From Hwanghaeella grinnelliae (GTDB taxonomy: Bacteria > Pseudomonadota > Alphaproteobacteria > UBA8366 > Aestuariispiraceae): a DNA stretch of 64,000 bases. The stretch is taken from NCBI RefSeq assembly GCF_004005845.1, contig NZ_SADE01000001.1, forward strand, positions 1,054,001 to 1,118,000. Direction: 5' to 3'. This document shows positions 9,531 to 18,169 of the stretch, piece by piece (within the stretch, counting starts at the first letter, position 1; each line of letters starts with the position of its first letter). Below the pieces are notes generated by a model, which did no database searches, was not told where the DNA came from, and saw only the letters and a program-made list of their open reading frames with translations. The position numbers and the translations under genes are program-made.

Positions 9531-10496
9531 TCAGGAGGTGGCGGGCATCACCCGCGTCTTCACCTTCAAGGCTGAATCCAGCTTTGCGGCGGCTTCCTTA
9601 GCCGCGTTCTCCGTCTCGAACGGCCCGGCGGTCAAACGGGTGGCCTTTTTGCCATTAACGTCACGGATGTCTTCCTGTACCGGCAACCCCAGGCCTTCCG
9701 CCTCGTCGCGGATGCGGCGCACGCTCTCCGCCTTTGCGAAAACGCCTATCTGTACCAGAAAGGGGGCGGATAGTTGTTGATCGGCTTGCGGCGCCGGCTC
9801 TTCGGTCGGAACGGCGATGTCCGCTGTCTCGTTTTTCTGGGGGGCGGCGTCGCGGGCTTCCGATTCCTGACGCAGCATGGCGAGCGCGATGTCACGGGTA
9901 TTGGCGCTCTGGGCGACCCGGGTCGGAACCTTTGGCGGTTTGCCGAGTTTGTCGCGTGACAGAAGGTCGATCTCAAGCTCGCGACGCAGGGCCAGGGCCC
10001 GTCCGGCCGCGCGATCCCGGTCAACCATATCGGATTCCAGCGTGTCCCGATTTTCAATCGCGTTGGTCAAATTGTACTCCGCGGCGACGCGGAACCAGGC
10101 GACGGCCTCGATCGGGTCGGCGACAACGCCAAGGCCATCCCGGTAAAGTAGCCCCAATTCGTTCATCGCTTTTGGATTACCCAAGAAAGCCGCCGCCGAA
10201 TAGGCATCGCGCGCCTTCGCAAAGTCGCGGGAAACGCCAAGGCCCTTGTGCCAGATGGAGCCCAATAGATATCCGGCCTCTGCATTGCCGGACGCTGTCA
10301 TATTGTGCAAATCGTCAATCGCGGAACCGCCGTCACCCTTTTCGATTGCGGCGATGGCACCCTTCAATTCCGCCGTTCCGGCCGTTTCCAAGATTGGTGT
10401 GGCAGAAGCGTCGCCGACGATCATTGCTGTCAGCACGCCACTGATGACGACGCTGCCCAGACGGTGTGCTTGGCTGCGATTGCCGGTCTTTCCCAT
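9531..10496 (-). CDS. Sel1-repeat and SPOR-domain envelope protein
   Basis: A predicted exported protein of 321 residues. The N terminus has a signal-like segment (about residues 14-34, ending DASA). Sel1/TPR-like repeats lie at about 55-140, including YLLGSIWHKGLGVSRDFAKA and ELGLLYRDGLGVVADP. A low-complexity linker follows, then a C-terminal SPOR domain (about 240-315, starting APFLVQIGVFAKAES) of the kind that binds denuded septal peptidoglycan. The ATG at 10496 is preferred over a TTG 57 bases upstream because it gives a normal signal peptide and has AAGG upstream. A role in cell wall or division is family knowledge. Confidence 0.8.
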   Translation of the reverse strand: MGKTGNRSQAHRLGSVVISGVLTAMIVGDASATPILETAGTAELKGAIAAIEKGDGGSAIDDLHNMTASGNAEAGYLLGSIWHKGLGVSRDFAKARDAYSAAAFLGNPKAMNELGLLYRDGLGVVADPIEAVAWFRVAAEYNLTNAIENRDTLESDMVDRDRAAGRALALRRELEIDLLSRDKLGKPPKVPTRVAQSANTRDIALAMLRQESEARDAAPQKNETADIAVPTEEPAPQADQQLSAPFLVQIGVFAKAESVRRIRDEAEGLGLPVQEDIRDVNGKKATRLTAGPFETENAAKEAAAKLDSALKVKTRVMPATS

Positions 10497-10688
10497 GTCG
10501 ATGACCTTATTCAGACTACTTGGCTTATCTATACAGTTTAAAGAAAACGACAAGACTAGTGAATACTTCGTAAATACACTCTAAGGGAATTTGCAGAACT
10601 AAGCGACATATCTATTCATTAATATTTGCACTATTTTTATTGTGACTATTTTGCGTATACTTGGCGCAGAAAAAGATAATACCGCCCC

Positions 10689-10695
10689 AGGAGGG
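10689..10695 (+). promoter_or_regulatory. Ribosome-binding site that favours a TTG start for the histidine kinase
   Basis: AGGAGGG lies three bases before a TTG at 10699. The longer GTG start at 10642 has no such site and sits in AT-rich DNA, so the TTG is the better choice although the spacing is short. An ATG at 10720 is the other option. Confidence 0.5.
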
Positions 10696-10698
10696 AAC

Positions 10699-12159
10699 TT
10701 GCCGTCAGTCGACACCATCATGACCATGGTGGATCTCACGATTGTCCTGGTTGTCCTTGTGACCGGCTATCTCCTGCATCGCCAGGCCCGCCGGTTTCGG
10801 CGGCTGCGGACGGAACCGGGGATGGTGATCGGGTTCCTGGGGCTCGGTTTGTTGACCTGCTGGAGTTTGGCCGCACTTTATCTGGCCTATATCGGCCCCG
10901 TCCTGTTCGACGCGGCGCCGGACGCGCTGTTAAATCGATTGATCCGCTACGATTTGCGATGGCCCGCCAATGCTTTGGCCATATCCCTTATGGCGGTCGG
11001 GGCGGTGATGGTGGCGCGGGTCATCGTGGACCTGGATCGGGAGCGGCGTAAGAGTGAGGCGCAATTGCGCCGGGCGGTGCGTCTTGCGAAGGTCGGTCAT
11101 TGGATTTGGGACCACAAACTCGACAAAAGCATCTATGCCTCCCCCGAAATCGCTGAGATTTTTGATGTTTCGGTGGAAGAATATATGCGGAATGCGTCCA
11201 GCTTCGAGACGGAGTTGGACTGGTACCCGGACACGGAACGCGAGGCTTATTTCAAAACGGTTCATGAGGCGACCGTGGCCGGTACAGGCTATGAGCTTGT
11301 TACGGCCATCCGCCGCCGGAGCGGTGAAATTCGGTACATCCACGAATTGGCCGAGGTCGAAACCGATGAAAACGGCACGGCGCGTTTCACCTATGGGACG
11401 ACGCGTGACATCACGGATGCGAAGGTTCTGGAAGAATCGTTGATTGCAGCCAACAAGGCCAAGTCCGACTTCCTGGCGCATATGAGCCATGAGTTGCGGA
11501 CCCCCCTGAATTCCATCCTGGGCTTTTCCGACATTCTAAAAGAAGAACTGATGGGGCCGATCGGGAAGCCGCAATACAAGGAATATGCCGCGCATATCCT
11601 GCATTCCGGACAACATCTTCACGCCGTTCTGACGGATATCCTCGATCTGTCGAAGATTGAGGCGGGTGCGATGGAGGTTCATGAGGAAGCGTTGGATCTG
11701 AACGAGCTTGTCGCTACCTGCACGGCCATGTCCGAAGGGGCTGCTCTGAAAAAGGCTGTGACGCTGGCGGTGACGGCACCGGCCGATCCGGTCATCGTCC
11801 GGGGCGACAAAAGACTGCTGCGACAGGCCATTTTTAATATTTTGTCCAACGCCATCCACTATTCTCCCGAAGAAGGGAAAATCGATATTGCGATCCGTAT
11901 CCGGAAAGGGGCCGGGGCCGATATCGTCATCAAGGATGAGGGGCCGGGCATACCGGAAGGGGATATGGAATTGGTCCTGCAGCCGTTTTCCCAGTCCAAC
12001 CGCAATCCGGATTTGGCGCATCAGGGAACCGGCCTGGGCTTATCCTTGTCTTCACGCATCATGGAATTGCACGATGGCGGTCTGGCTCTCAGAAGCACGC
12101 CGGGCAAGGGAATGGAAGTCACGCTGAGTTTGCCGGAAGACAGGCTCGCAAGAGCCTGA
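10699..12159 (+). CDS. Membrane-bound PAS-domain sensor histidine kinase
   Basis: A 486-residue sensor kinase. Three hydrophobic segments occupy about residues 10-30, 45-70 and 95-115. A PAS/PAC domain lies at about 130-235 (YGTTRDITDAK ends it). The HisKA domain carries the phospho-accepting His264 in FLAHMSHELRTPLNS, and the ATPase domain shows the N box NILSNAIHYS and the G boxes DEGPGIPEG and GTGLGL. No response regulator gene adjoins it, so it is an orphan kinase whose partner lies elsewhere. It is divergent from the SPOR gene across about 200 bp of AT-rich DNA. The start is uncertain (TTG 10699, GTG 10642 or ATG 10720). Confidence 0.88.
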   Translation: MPSVDTIMTMVDLTIVLVVLVTGYLLHRQARRFRRLRTEPGMVIGFLGLGLLTCWSLAALYLAYIGPVLFDAAPDALLNRLIRYDLRWPANALAISLMAVGAVMVARVIVDLDRERRKSEAQLRRAVRLAKVGHWIWDHKLDKSIYASPEIAEIFDVSVEEYMRNASSFETELDWYPDTEREAYFKTVHEATVAGTGYELVTAIRRRSGEIRYIHELAEVETDENGTARFTYGTTRDITDAKVLEESLIAANKAKSDFLAHMSHELRTPLNSILGFSDILKEELMGPIGKPQYKEYAAHILHSGQHLHAVLTDILDLSKIEAGAMEVHEEALDLNELVATCTAMSEGAALKKAVTLAVTAPADPVIVRGDKRLLRQAIFNILSNAIHYSPEEGKIDIAIRIRKGAGADIVIKDEGPGIPEGDMELVLQPFSQSNRNPDLAHQGTGLGLSLSSRIMELHDGGLALRSTPGKGMEVTLSLPEDRLARA

Positions 12160-12185
12160 AAGTTATACTGTAGGCGCCTGACGTC

Positions 12186-13127
12186 TCAGGATTTCGCCGC
12201 GTGATAGCGTTCCCGCCAGTAGATGATGATGCCGCCGGCGACGATCAGAAACACGCCGGGCATCAACCGGTCGAACGGGGCTTCGCCGAAGACCAGCCAG
12301 CCGATCACGAAGGATAGCGGTATCCCGAAATATTCGAAGGGGGCCAGGTTGCTTGGCGAAGTTTGACGATAGGCGGAAACAAGGGTGAAGACGGCCAGCC
12401 CGCCGGCCAGTCCCATGGCGAAAAGCCAAAGCCAGTCCTCACCCGTTTCAACAATGCGGTAGGCATCGGTTGCGACGACAAAAATGGTCGCCCCCAACAA
12501 CGCGCCGGCGCTGGAATAAAGATTGATTGTCGGTGTCGGTACGCCGTCGTCGATCAGCTTCACGCTGACGCTGGACGAAGCATATCCAAAGGCGGCGCAA
12601 AGCGGCAGAAGGGCATAGGGGGTGAAGACGTCCGTGCCCGGCTGCATGATCATGATCAGCCCGGCGAAGCCGATCATCACGGCGATCCACCGCCATAGAC
12701 CGACTTTGGTTTTCAACACCGGGATGGATAACCCTGTGACGAAGAGCGGTCCGGCGAAGGTCAAGGTCGCCGCAAGGGCGAATTCAAGATTGGCGAGAGA
12801 GGTGTAGTAGCAGAACTGCGCTATCGCGACGAAGAAACCGCGCATCAGTCCAAGCGGCCATTGCCGCATCTTTATCGGCCGCCCGCTGCGCCGCCAATCG
12901 CGTGACAGGAATAACAACCCGATGGCGGGAAAGACGCCGAAGAAGCAGCGGAACATGGAAAGCTGCTGCGGCGGATAGGACGCCCCCATATATTTAATGA
13001 TCGCCGCCATGACGTCGAACAAAGCGATGGCGATCAGTATCAATACGATGCCACGCAGCACAGGCGAATTGAGAGGATTCATAAAACCGGCGGGGTTGAG
13101 GACTTGTCCCGCAGGGTAGGCGTTCAT
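12186..13127 (-). CDS. EamA/DMT-family transporter
   Basis: An inner-membrane protein of about 313 residues with ten hydrophobic helices arranged as two EamA halves, typical of drug/metabolite transporters of the RhaT/YdcZ superfamily. The first half begins SPVLRGIVLILIAIALFDVM and the second half starts around residue 155. The substrate is not predictable. The start is unsettled: ATG at 13127 is chosen; a TTG at 13142 and an ATG at 13082 are alternatives, none with a strong ribosome-binding site. It converges on the histidine kinase gene with 26 bp between them. A second, separate EamA gene lies at 41549-42445. Confidence 0.82.
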   Translation of the reverse strand: MNAYPAGQVLNPAGFMNPLNSPVLRGIVLILIAIALFDVMAAIIKYMGASYPPQQLSMFRCFFGVFPAIGLLFLSRDWRRSGRPIKMRQWPLGLMRGFFVAIAQFCYYTSLANLEFALAATLTFAGPLFVTGLSIPVLKTKVGLWRWIAVMIGFAGLIMIMQPGTDVFTPYALLPLCAAFGYASSSVSVKLIDDGVPTPTINLYSSAGALLGATIFVVATDAYRIVETGEDWLWLFAMGLAGGLAVFTLVSAYRQTSPSNLAPFEYFGIPLSFVIGWLVFGEAPFDRLMPGVFLIVAGGIIIYWRERYHAAKS

Positions 13128-13190
13128 GTCGTGTTCGGGCAAGCGGGCCGCGCGGACGAGGACTTGTGCCTCACCGCACGGCCGTTCGCA

Positions 13191-13502
13191 TTAGTCACAC
13201 ACCTTCGGCTTGTTGCGCGCCTTCAAAGTCACCAGCGCGTGCGGAAACAGGGCCTCCATTCCGTGCCGGTCGGCGACCATTTGATCCTGTAGCGCCGGCG
13301 GCAGATCATGCTTGCGAAGGCCGATGTCCCGAAGCTGGTGATCATTCAGGCTACGCAGGTGTCGAAGGGTTTCCTGATTTTCCCGCCACGCCCGGAATTC
13401 AGCCAACAGATGGCCGAAATCGAAGCTGGTCAAAGTCGCCCAGCGGGCCTTTTGAGGGCGCGCGGCTGTGAAGGAATCAAGGCAAATGTTTTGTTCGGAC
13501 AT
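13191..13502 (-). CDS. DUF1127 (YjiS-like) small protein
   Basis: A 103-residue protein with the DUF1127 core at residues 41-66, reading RENQETLRHLRSLNDHQLRD followed by IGL. Members are small, Arg-rich and often stress- or phosphate-responsive; in alphaproteobacteria some bind RNA, though nothing here proves that. The ribosome-binding site GGGAGGT lies five bases before the ATG and is among the strongest in the window, suggesting high expression. It is divergent from the LysR gene (121 bp apart). The extra 60 residues around the core are longer than in minimal 45-residue family members. Confidence 0.8.
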   Translation of the reverse strand: MSEQNICLDSFTAARPQKARWATLTSFDFGHLLAEFRAWRENQETLRHLRSLNDHQLRDIGLRKHDLPPALQDQMVADRHGMEALFPHALVTLKARNKPKVCD

Positions 13503-13623
13503 TTTTACCTCCCTTGTTTGCAGGTTGGTCCAGGGGTTTCGTTGGTTAAGATGTGCGCCCGTTGCGGTTATTACTCAAATGCCATTTCTTGACAGCTGGT
13601 ATAACAAAAAGTCACACTGACTT

Positions 13624-14511
13624 ATGCCTCGCCAACTTCCCCCTTTGAACGCTTTGCGCGCTTTCGACGCGGCCGGCCGTTTGGGCAGTTTTTCCCGGGC
13701 CGCGGAAGAGATGAATGTGACCCATGCCGCGATCAGCCGGCATGTGCGCGGGCTGGAGAAACGGTTGGGTGTCCAATTGTTCCGGATTGTTCCGCGCGGC
13801 GTCGAATTGACGGAGGCGGGGACGCGTTACCTGGACGAGGTGAGGCCGGCCTTCGACCGCATCGCGGAAGCGACGGAAGCTTTGACGAACAAGGTTGAAG
13901 GGCTGGTCACGGTCAGCGTCGAAGGGACTTTCGCACAGAAATGGTTGATGCCGCGCCTCGGTGGGTTTTATGCCGCTTATCCAGAAATCGAGCTCCGCAT
14001 CGATGCGTCGAGCCGGCTGGCGGATATCGAGCATTACGAGGCAGACCTGGCGATCCGGTACAGCTATCGAACTTGGCCGGAGCTGAAGTCGGACCACATC
14101 GTCCGGTCCACGGTCTTTCCGGTCGGGGCGCCGTCCATGGTCCCGGAGGGTGGGGTGCCGACGGAACCGAAAGACCTGCTGAATTTCCGTTTGTTGCACG
14201 AAGACCGGGGCGAGGGATGGGCGCAATGGTTTCGTACCGCCGGGGTGCCGGATGCGACGCTGCCGCCGGTCTCCGGTCCGCTTGCAAGTCTTCTGGCGAT
14301 CGAAGGCGCGCTGTCCGGCCAGGGTCTGGCCTTGATTTCCTATGAGTTGATCGCCAGCGATATCGAAGCGGGCCGCCTGATCCGCTTTTCCAAGGTCGGG
14401 CTGACTTTCGGGGACTATTCCATGCTCTATCTGCCGGAAAGCATGCGCCGAAAACCGGTCCGTGCCTTCCGGGACTGGGTCCTCACCGACACCCAGCCGC
14501 TGCGGAGCTGA
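13624..14511 (+). CDS. LysR-family transcriptional regulator, GcvA type
   Basis: A 295-residue regulator. The winged helix-turn-helix is at residues 5-62 (PLNALRAFDAAGRLGSFSRA, then AAISRHVRGLEKRLGVQLF), matching the GcvA/AmpR subgroup that starts with the PPLNALRAFEAA pattern. The effector-binding domain follows from about residue 92 (VTVSVEGTFAQKWLMPRL). LysR proteins usually control a divergent neighbour; here that is the DUF1127 gene, with the EamA gene behind it, so either could be its target. This is inference from position. Confidence 0.88.
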   Translation: MPRQLPPLNALRAFDAAGRLGSFSRAAEEMNVTHAAISRHVRGLEKRLGVQLFRIVPRGVELTEAGTRYLDEVRPAFDRIAEATEALTNKVEGLVTVSVEGTFAQKWLMPRLGGFYAAYPEIELRIDASSRLADIEHYEADLAIRYSYRTWPELKSDHIVRSTVFPVGAPSMVPEGGVPTEPKDLLNFRLLHEDRGEGWAQWFRTAGVPDATLPPVSGPLASLLAIEGALSGQGLALISYELIASDIEAGRLIRFSKVGLTFGDYSMLYLPESMRRKPVRAFRDWVLTDTQPLRS

Positions 14512-14554
14512 GGTGTCGCGAAAAGCCCGTTCTGCCGTCTTCCGACTTCCGGCG

Positions 14555-15229
14555 TCATACGGTTTCGATCAGATTGGACAGGCTGTCGACAGTCAGCACA
14601 GAGAGTTTCCCGCCATAGACAGCGCCGGTATCGATAAACAAATGCCTGCCGACGGGGGTGACCCGATCAACCGGGGTATGGCCATGAACAGTCAGGTCGA
14701 CGTCGTTCATGTCGTAGGGGCGTCGGCTGTGGATCACGGATCGCCCCCAGACCAGTTCATAGGCGGATCGATTGTCCATGCGCGCACTGAATTCGGGGCC
14801 ATGCGGCTGGGCGTGGGACACGCCGATCCTGTTTCCCGCCTTGTCCTCCACGATGATGCGTCGCGGAAGCGCCGCCAAATCGGTCTTCAGGCTGTCCGCC
14901 TCACGACGCTCATCGGCGGTCAAACGTGCGTACCAATCACCACCGTTCCGGAACCACATGCTGTCATCGCCGCCGTCAGGGGTTTCAAGCATCATCTGTT
15001 CGTGATTTCCAAGGACGGCGAAAAACCAAGGTTCCCGGATCAAACGCAGACAGGACAGGCTGGCCGGGCCGCGATCTATCAAATCGCCGACGCTGAACAG
15101 GCGGTCATATCCGGGTTCGAAGGACAACCCCGACAGCGCGTCCATCAGCATGTCGTGGCAGCCGTGCACATCGCCAACGATATAGTCCGTGCCGACCGTG
15201 TTCGCGGCGAAGTGCGGGATGTCGTCCAT
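14555..15229 (-). CDS. Metallophosphoesterase, serine/threonine protein phosphatase type
   Basis: A 224-residue calcineurin-fold phosphoesterase. The metal-binding motifs are in order: GDVHGCHD, GDLIDRGP, GNHEQ, and later histidines in VSHAQPHGP and VHGHTP. This resembles the PrpA/PrpB and bacteriophage lambda phosphatase group, which includes diadenosine tetraphosphatases. The start at 15229 is chosen because AGGAG lies eight bases before the ATG and the domain begins there; the frame stays open 33 codons further upstream without any conserved sequence. It is convergent with the LysR gene. Confidence 0.85.
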   Translation of the reverse strand: MDDIPHFAANTVGTDYIVGDVHGCHDMLMDALSGLSFEPGYDRLFSVGDLIDRGPASLSCLRLIREPWFFAVLGNHEQMMLETPDGGDDSMWFRNGGDWYARLTADERREADSLKTDLAALPRRIIVEDKAGNRIGVSHAQPHGPEFSARMDNRSAYELVWGRSVIHSRRPYDMNDVDLTVHGHTPVDRVTPVGRHLFIDTGAVYGGKLSVLTVDSLSNLIETV

Positions 15230-15449
15230 GCCTGCTTCTCCTGTTGAGTTCACGCTGCCGTCACCCACCAGGATACAGAACAAGTGCCTTCGTGTGCAGA
15301 AACACCGCGGGGTGTCTTCGCGAAGCAAGGAAAACCGGGGGTTTCAGGGGGCGGTGGCCGGATAGCAGTCCGACCACCGTGGGGAAAACCCGGCCCTTGA
15401 TCCGAATAGTCCTATGGCCGAACTGAGTGTCTCCGGACCATTTTTCGGC

Positions 15450-16052
15450 TCAAACCCCTGCCGGATTCTCGACATCGGCGCCAAGGTCTTCCAGGTCCGA
15501 GTAACGATTCCCGATCCTGTGATGCGGGCGACCGCCGAGCGCGGCGCCCAGAGCGACTACCAATTCGTCCGGCGCGGGAGCATCGGGAATTGAGAACTGC
15601 ACGGTGTGGTAATGGGACCGTCGGCCGGTGTCATGCTTGTCCATCAATGGGATCTGAATTTGGCAATTGGCCGGACCGCGGGTATTCGTGAATCCCAGAT
15701 AGCTTTTTGCGCCGACAGCTTGGCGATAGAAGTTGCCGAACTTGAGCGTATGGATCAGGGCGGAGGCAAGTTCGATCTCGCAATTCACACCGGAAACGCA
15801 GGCTTTGCCATAGGCTTCGATCGCATCACCGCTTCCGGCTAACCCAATAAGGCGGTCAGACAACATCTTGCCGAGTTGCGGGGCGTAGACCTTGATTTCA
15901 GGCATCAGGTCCTCGACGAAACCGCGGCCGTGCCAGGGATTTGAGACGACCGCGGCAACACCGATCAAGCGCAGGACCGGATCGGCTTCCTTGCCGCCTT
16001 CGATCAGAACATCCTCATCATAGGTTACGACTTTTCGAATGATATTTTCCAT
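15450..16052 (-). CDS. DUF1185 (AA_synth family) protein
   Basis: A 200-residue protein matching the AA_synth/DUF1185 family, whose known structures have a YjgF/chorismate-mutase-like trimer fold but no established reaction. Typical segments are the N-terminal RKVVTYDEDVLIEGG, the VSNPWHGRGFVEDL stretch, and the C-terminal ALGAALGGRPHHRIGNRYSD. It is the last gene of a leftward operon that also encodes a RidA protein with a related fold, an alpha/beta hydrolase, a flavin reductase and an acyl-CoA dehydrogenase. That context suggests a catabolic step rather than amino-acid synthesis, which is inference. The gap to the dehydrogenase gene is 39 bp. Confidence 0.8.
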   Translation of the reverse strand: MENIIRKVVTYDEDVLIEGGKEADPVLRLIGVAAVVSNPWHGRGFVEDLMPEIKVYAPQLGKMLSDRLIGLAGSGDAIEAYGKACVSGVNCEIELASALIHTLKFGNFYRQAVGAKSYLGFTNTRGPANCQIQIPLMDKHDTGRRSHYHTVQFSIPDAPAPDELVVALGAALGGRPHHRIGNRYSDLEDLGADVENPAGV

Positions 16053-16091
16053 AAGGGCTCTTTCGTTGCTGTTCGTTTAACTGGTTACGTT

Positions 16092-17744
16092 TCATCGTCC
16101 GAGTAGGCCGCGGGCAATGATTTCCGCCTGTATTTCTGCAGCGCCTTCGAAGATGCTGAGGATTCTTGCGTCGCAGAGCAGACGTGAGATTGGCGTTTCC
16201 GCGGCAAATCCGATTCCACCATGTATCTGCAGAACGTTGTCCGCGGCCGACCAGGCAAGGCGGGCCGCAAGCAATTTCGCCATTCCGGCTTCGACGTCGC
16301 TTCTGCCGCCCTGGTCCTTTTTGCGCGCCGCCATGTAGGTCAATTGTCGGACGGCCATGCTTTCGACCAGAATGCGCGCGAGTTTCCCATACACCCGCTC
16401 ATAGCTCAGGATCGGGTTGCCAAACTGCATGCGTGTTCCGGCATAGTCGAAACCGAAATCCAGGGCATTCCTCGCCACGCCGAGCGCCCGGGCGGCTGTT
16501 TGTATTCGGGCGCTTTCAAACGTGTTCATCAATTGCTTGAAACCTTGTCCCTCCAGCCCGCCGAGGGCTGCGTCGACGGGAACCTTGAAACCGTCGAAGG
16601 CAAGGTCGTATTCCTTAAGGCCGCGATAGCCGATGACGGGAATTTCTCCGCCACTAATCGCATCATCGGGAAAAGGGTCGCTGTCGGTTCCGCGCGTCTT
16701 ATCCGCCAACAACATGGTCAACCCGCGATGTCCCTTTTCATTCGGATCCGTTCTGACCAACAAGGTCATCAGATCCGACCGGGCGGCATGGGTGATCCAG
16801 GTCTTGTTTCCTGAAACAATGTAGTGATTGCTCTGGCGGTCGGCGCGTGTCGACAGGCGGGAGAGGTCCGAGCCGGTATCCGGTTCCGTGAATACCGCAG
16901 CAGGCAAGATCTCGCCGCTGCAGATCTTCGGCAAATAGTAAGACTTTTGCGCGGCTGTTCCATTGACCTGAATGAGTTCGCCGGCGATCTCGGAACGTGT
17001 GCCCAGGCTGCCCACACCAAGGAAACCGCGCGATAATTCCTCAGTGACGATGCACATGGCGAGTTTTCCGAGTCCGGTGCCGCCAAACTCCTCGCGCACG
17101 GTCAAACCGAACACTCCCATATCGGCCAGCTTCGCCACAACCTGGTCGGGGATCAGCGCGTCGTCTTCATGCCAACCATGCGCGTTCGGCAGTATCTCCT
17201 TCTCGGAGAATGCCTCGAATTCGTTGGCGATCAGCGTATGGGTTTCGTCCAAACCGAAATCCCCATAGCTCTGGCGTTTTAGCGAGGCGTCGATAATCCG
17301 TCGTCCAAGTTCGACGACTGTCGATTGAGCAAATCGCGCTATTGCCGGGTCCTGACCGAAGGCGTCTGCCAACCGGGCGCAGGTCGTGTCGCCGGGTTCG
17401 TCAAAATCTCCGGGACGGACCACCTCATCTTGGCTCATCGCTACGCCAAAGCGTAGTTGGTTCAGATATTCCGCGACGCTTGCCCGCGCAATCAATTGTT
17501 CAAGTTCGAAGAACCGTCCTGCCTCGGCGAGGTTCTCCGACCAAAACTGAACGGCGGCCATGGCTTCGCAATAGGCGGCCATCCAGGCATAACCATGGCG
17601 GCGGAACTGTAGGTGACGGTCGCCTGAACTGCTGTGTTTCGTGAGTTGATCGCGCAAACGATCCAGATAGATCCGTGCCGTCATGACGGCATCGCGAAGA
17701 TCTTTGACGGCTTCTGTTTGTGTTGGCACGGCGATGAAAGACAT
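16092..17744 (-). CDS. Acyl-CoA dehydrogenase, methylsuccinyl-CoA dehydrogenase (Mcd)-like
   Basis: A 550-residue FAD-dependent acyl-CoA dehydrogenase with an extra helical N-terminal domain of about 160 residues before the core (core starts near TLIANEFEAFSEKEILP). Both the length and core segments such as FTEPDTGSDLSRLSTRA, GNKTWITHAARSDLMTLL and NTFESARIQTAARALGVA resemble (2S)-methylsuccinyl-CoA dehydrogenase of the ethylmalonyl-CoA pathway, which oxidises a 2-methyl-branched CoA ester. It could be a paralogue with another branched substrate. The ATG at 17744 has AGGA upstream and lies 8 bp after the CoA-transferase remnant. The superfamily is certain; the Mcd link rests on recognition by eye. 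Confidence 0.75.
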   Translation of the reverse strand: MSFIAVPTQTEAVKDLRDAVMTARIYLDRLRDQLTKHSSSGDRHLQFRRHGYAWMAAYCEAMAAVQFWSENLAEAGRFFELEQLIARASVAEYLNQLRFGVAMSQDEVVRPGDFDEPGDTTCARLADAFGQDPAIARFAQSTVVELGRRIIDASLKRQSYGDFGLDETHTLIANEFEAFSEKEILPNAHGWHEDDALIPDQVVAKLADMGVFGLTVREEFGGTGLGKLAMCIVTEELSRGFLGVGSLGTRSEIAGELIQVNGTAAQKSYYLPKICSGEILPAAVFTEPDTGSDLSRLSTRADRQSNHYIVSGNKTWITHAARSDLMTLLVRTDPNEKGHRGLTMLLADKTRGTDSDPFPDDAISGGEIPVIGYRGLKEYDLAFDGFKVPVDAALGGLEGQGFKQLMNTFESARIQTAARALGVARNALDFGFDYAGTRMQFGNPILSYERVYGKLARILVESMAVRQLTYMAARKKDQGGRSDVEAGMAKLLAARLAWSAADNVLQIHGGIGFAAETPISRLLCDARILSIFEGAAEIQAEIIARGLLGR

Positions 17745-17752
17745 ATTCCTGC

Positions 17753-18163
17753 TTACTCCGGTAACATTGAACTGCCGAACCTGCCGGAGCTGACATTGCG
17801 CAACACGGCGTGCGTATCTTGGCCGACCTGTACCGCGGGCCGGACGGGTTGGCGCTTCTCGCCAACAAAATTGATCGGTGATCCGGCGGAAAGATGCTTG
17901 CCGATCCCTGGTTGATCGACCTTTTCCTGCCCATCGGCCGACCGAAGATCGAGCGCAACGGACCGTTTTCCTTTGTTGAGGCCGGCCCAATACAAGCTTG
18001 TTTGGTCATCGCTAAGGGGCCGGCGCCGATAGTCGATGCCGCCGCCTTCCGGGTCGATACGGATTACATCAGCACCGAGTTGGGAAAGGGTAAGGGGGGC
18101 GAATGGTGCTGCCACGAAGGCGGATACCTCGACGATCCGAAGGCCGGCAATTAAGTCGTACAT
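17753..18163 (-). pseudogene. Class III CoA-transferase with internal deletion (Mct/CaiB-like)
   Basis: A 136-codon frame made of the two ends of a CaiB/BaiF-type CoA-transferase. Residues 1-80 match the N terminus (SAFVAAP, LGADVIRIDPEGGGIDYRR, WAGLNKGKRSVALDLRS). At about 17923 it jumps directly to a C-terminal segment (QPGIGKHLSAGSPINFVGEK, then PVRPAVQVGQDTHAVLRN). Family members have about 400 residues, so roughly 260 central ones, including the catalytic Asp, are missing while the frame is kept. The N terminus looks most like 2-methylfumaryl-CoA isomerase. It sits in the operon between the flavin reductase and the Mcd-like gene, 6 and 8 bp from its neighbours. A functional product is unlikely. 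Confidence 0.8.
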
Positions 18164-18169
18164 GTCCGA

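Noticed and set aside
12177-12190. CCTGACGTCTCAGG as a terminator between the histidine kinase and EamA genes
   Set aside because: Only five base pairs, overlapping the EamA stop, and no T-run.
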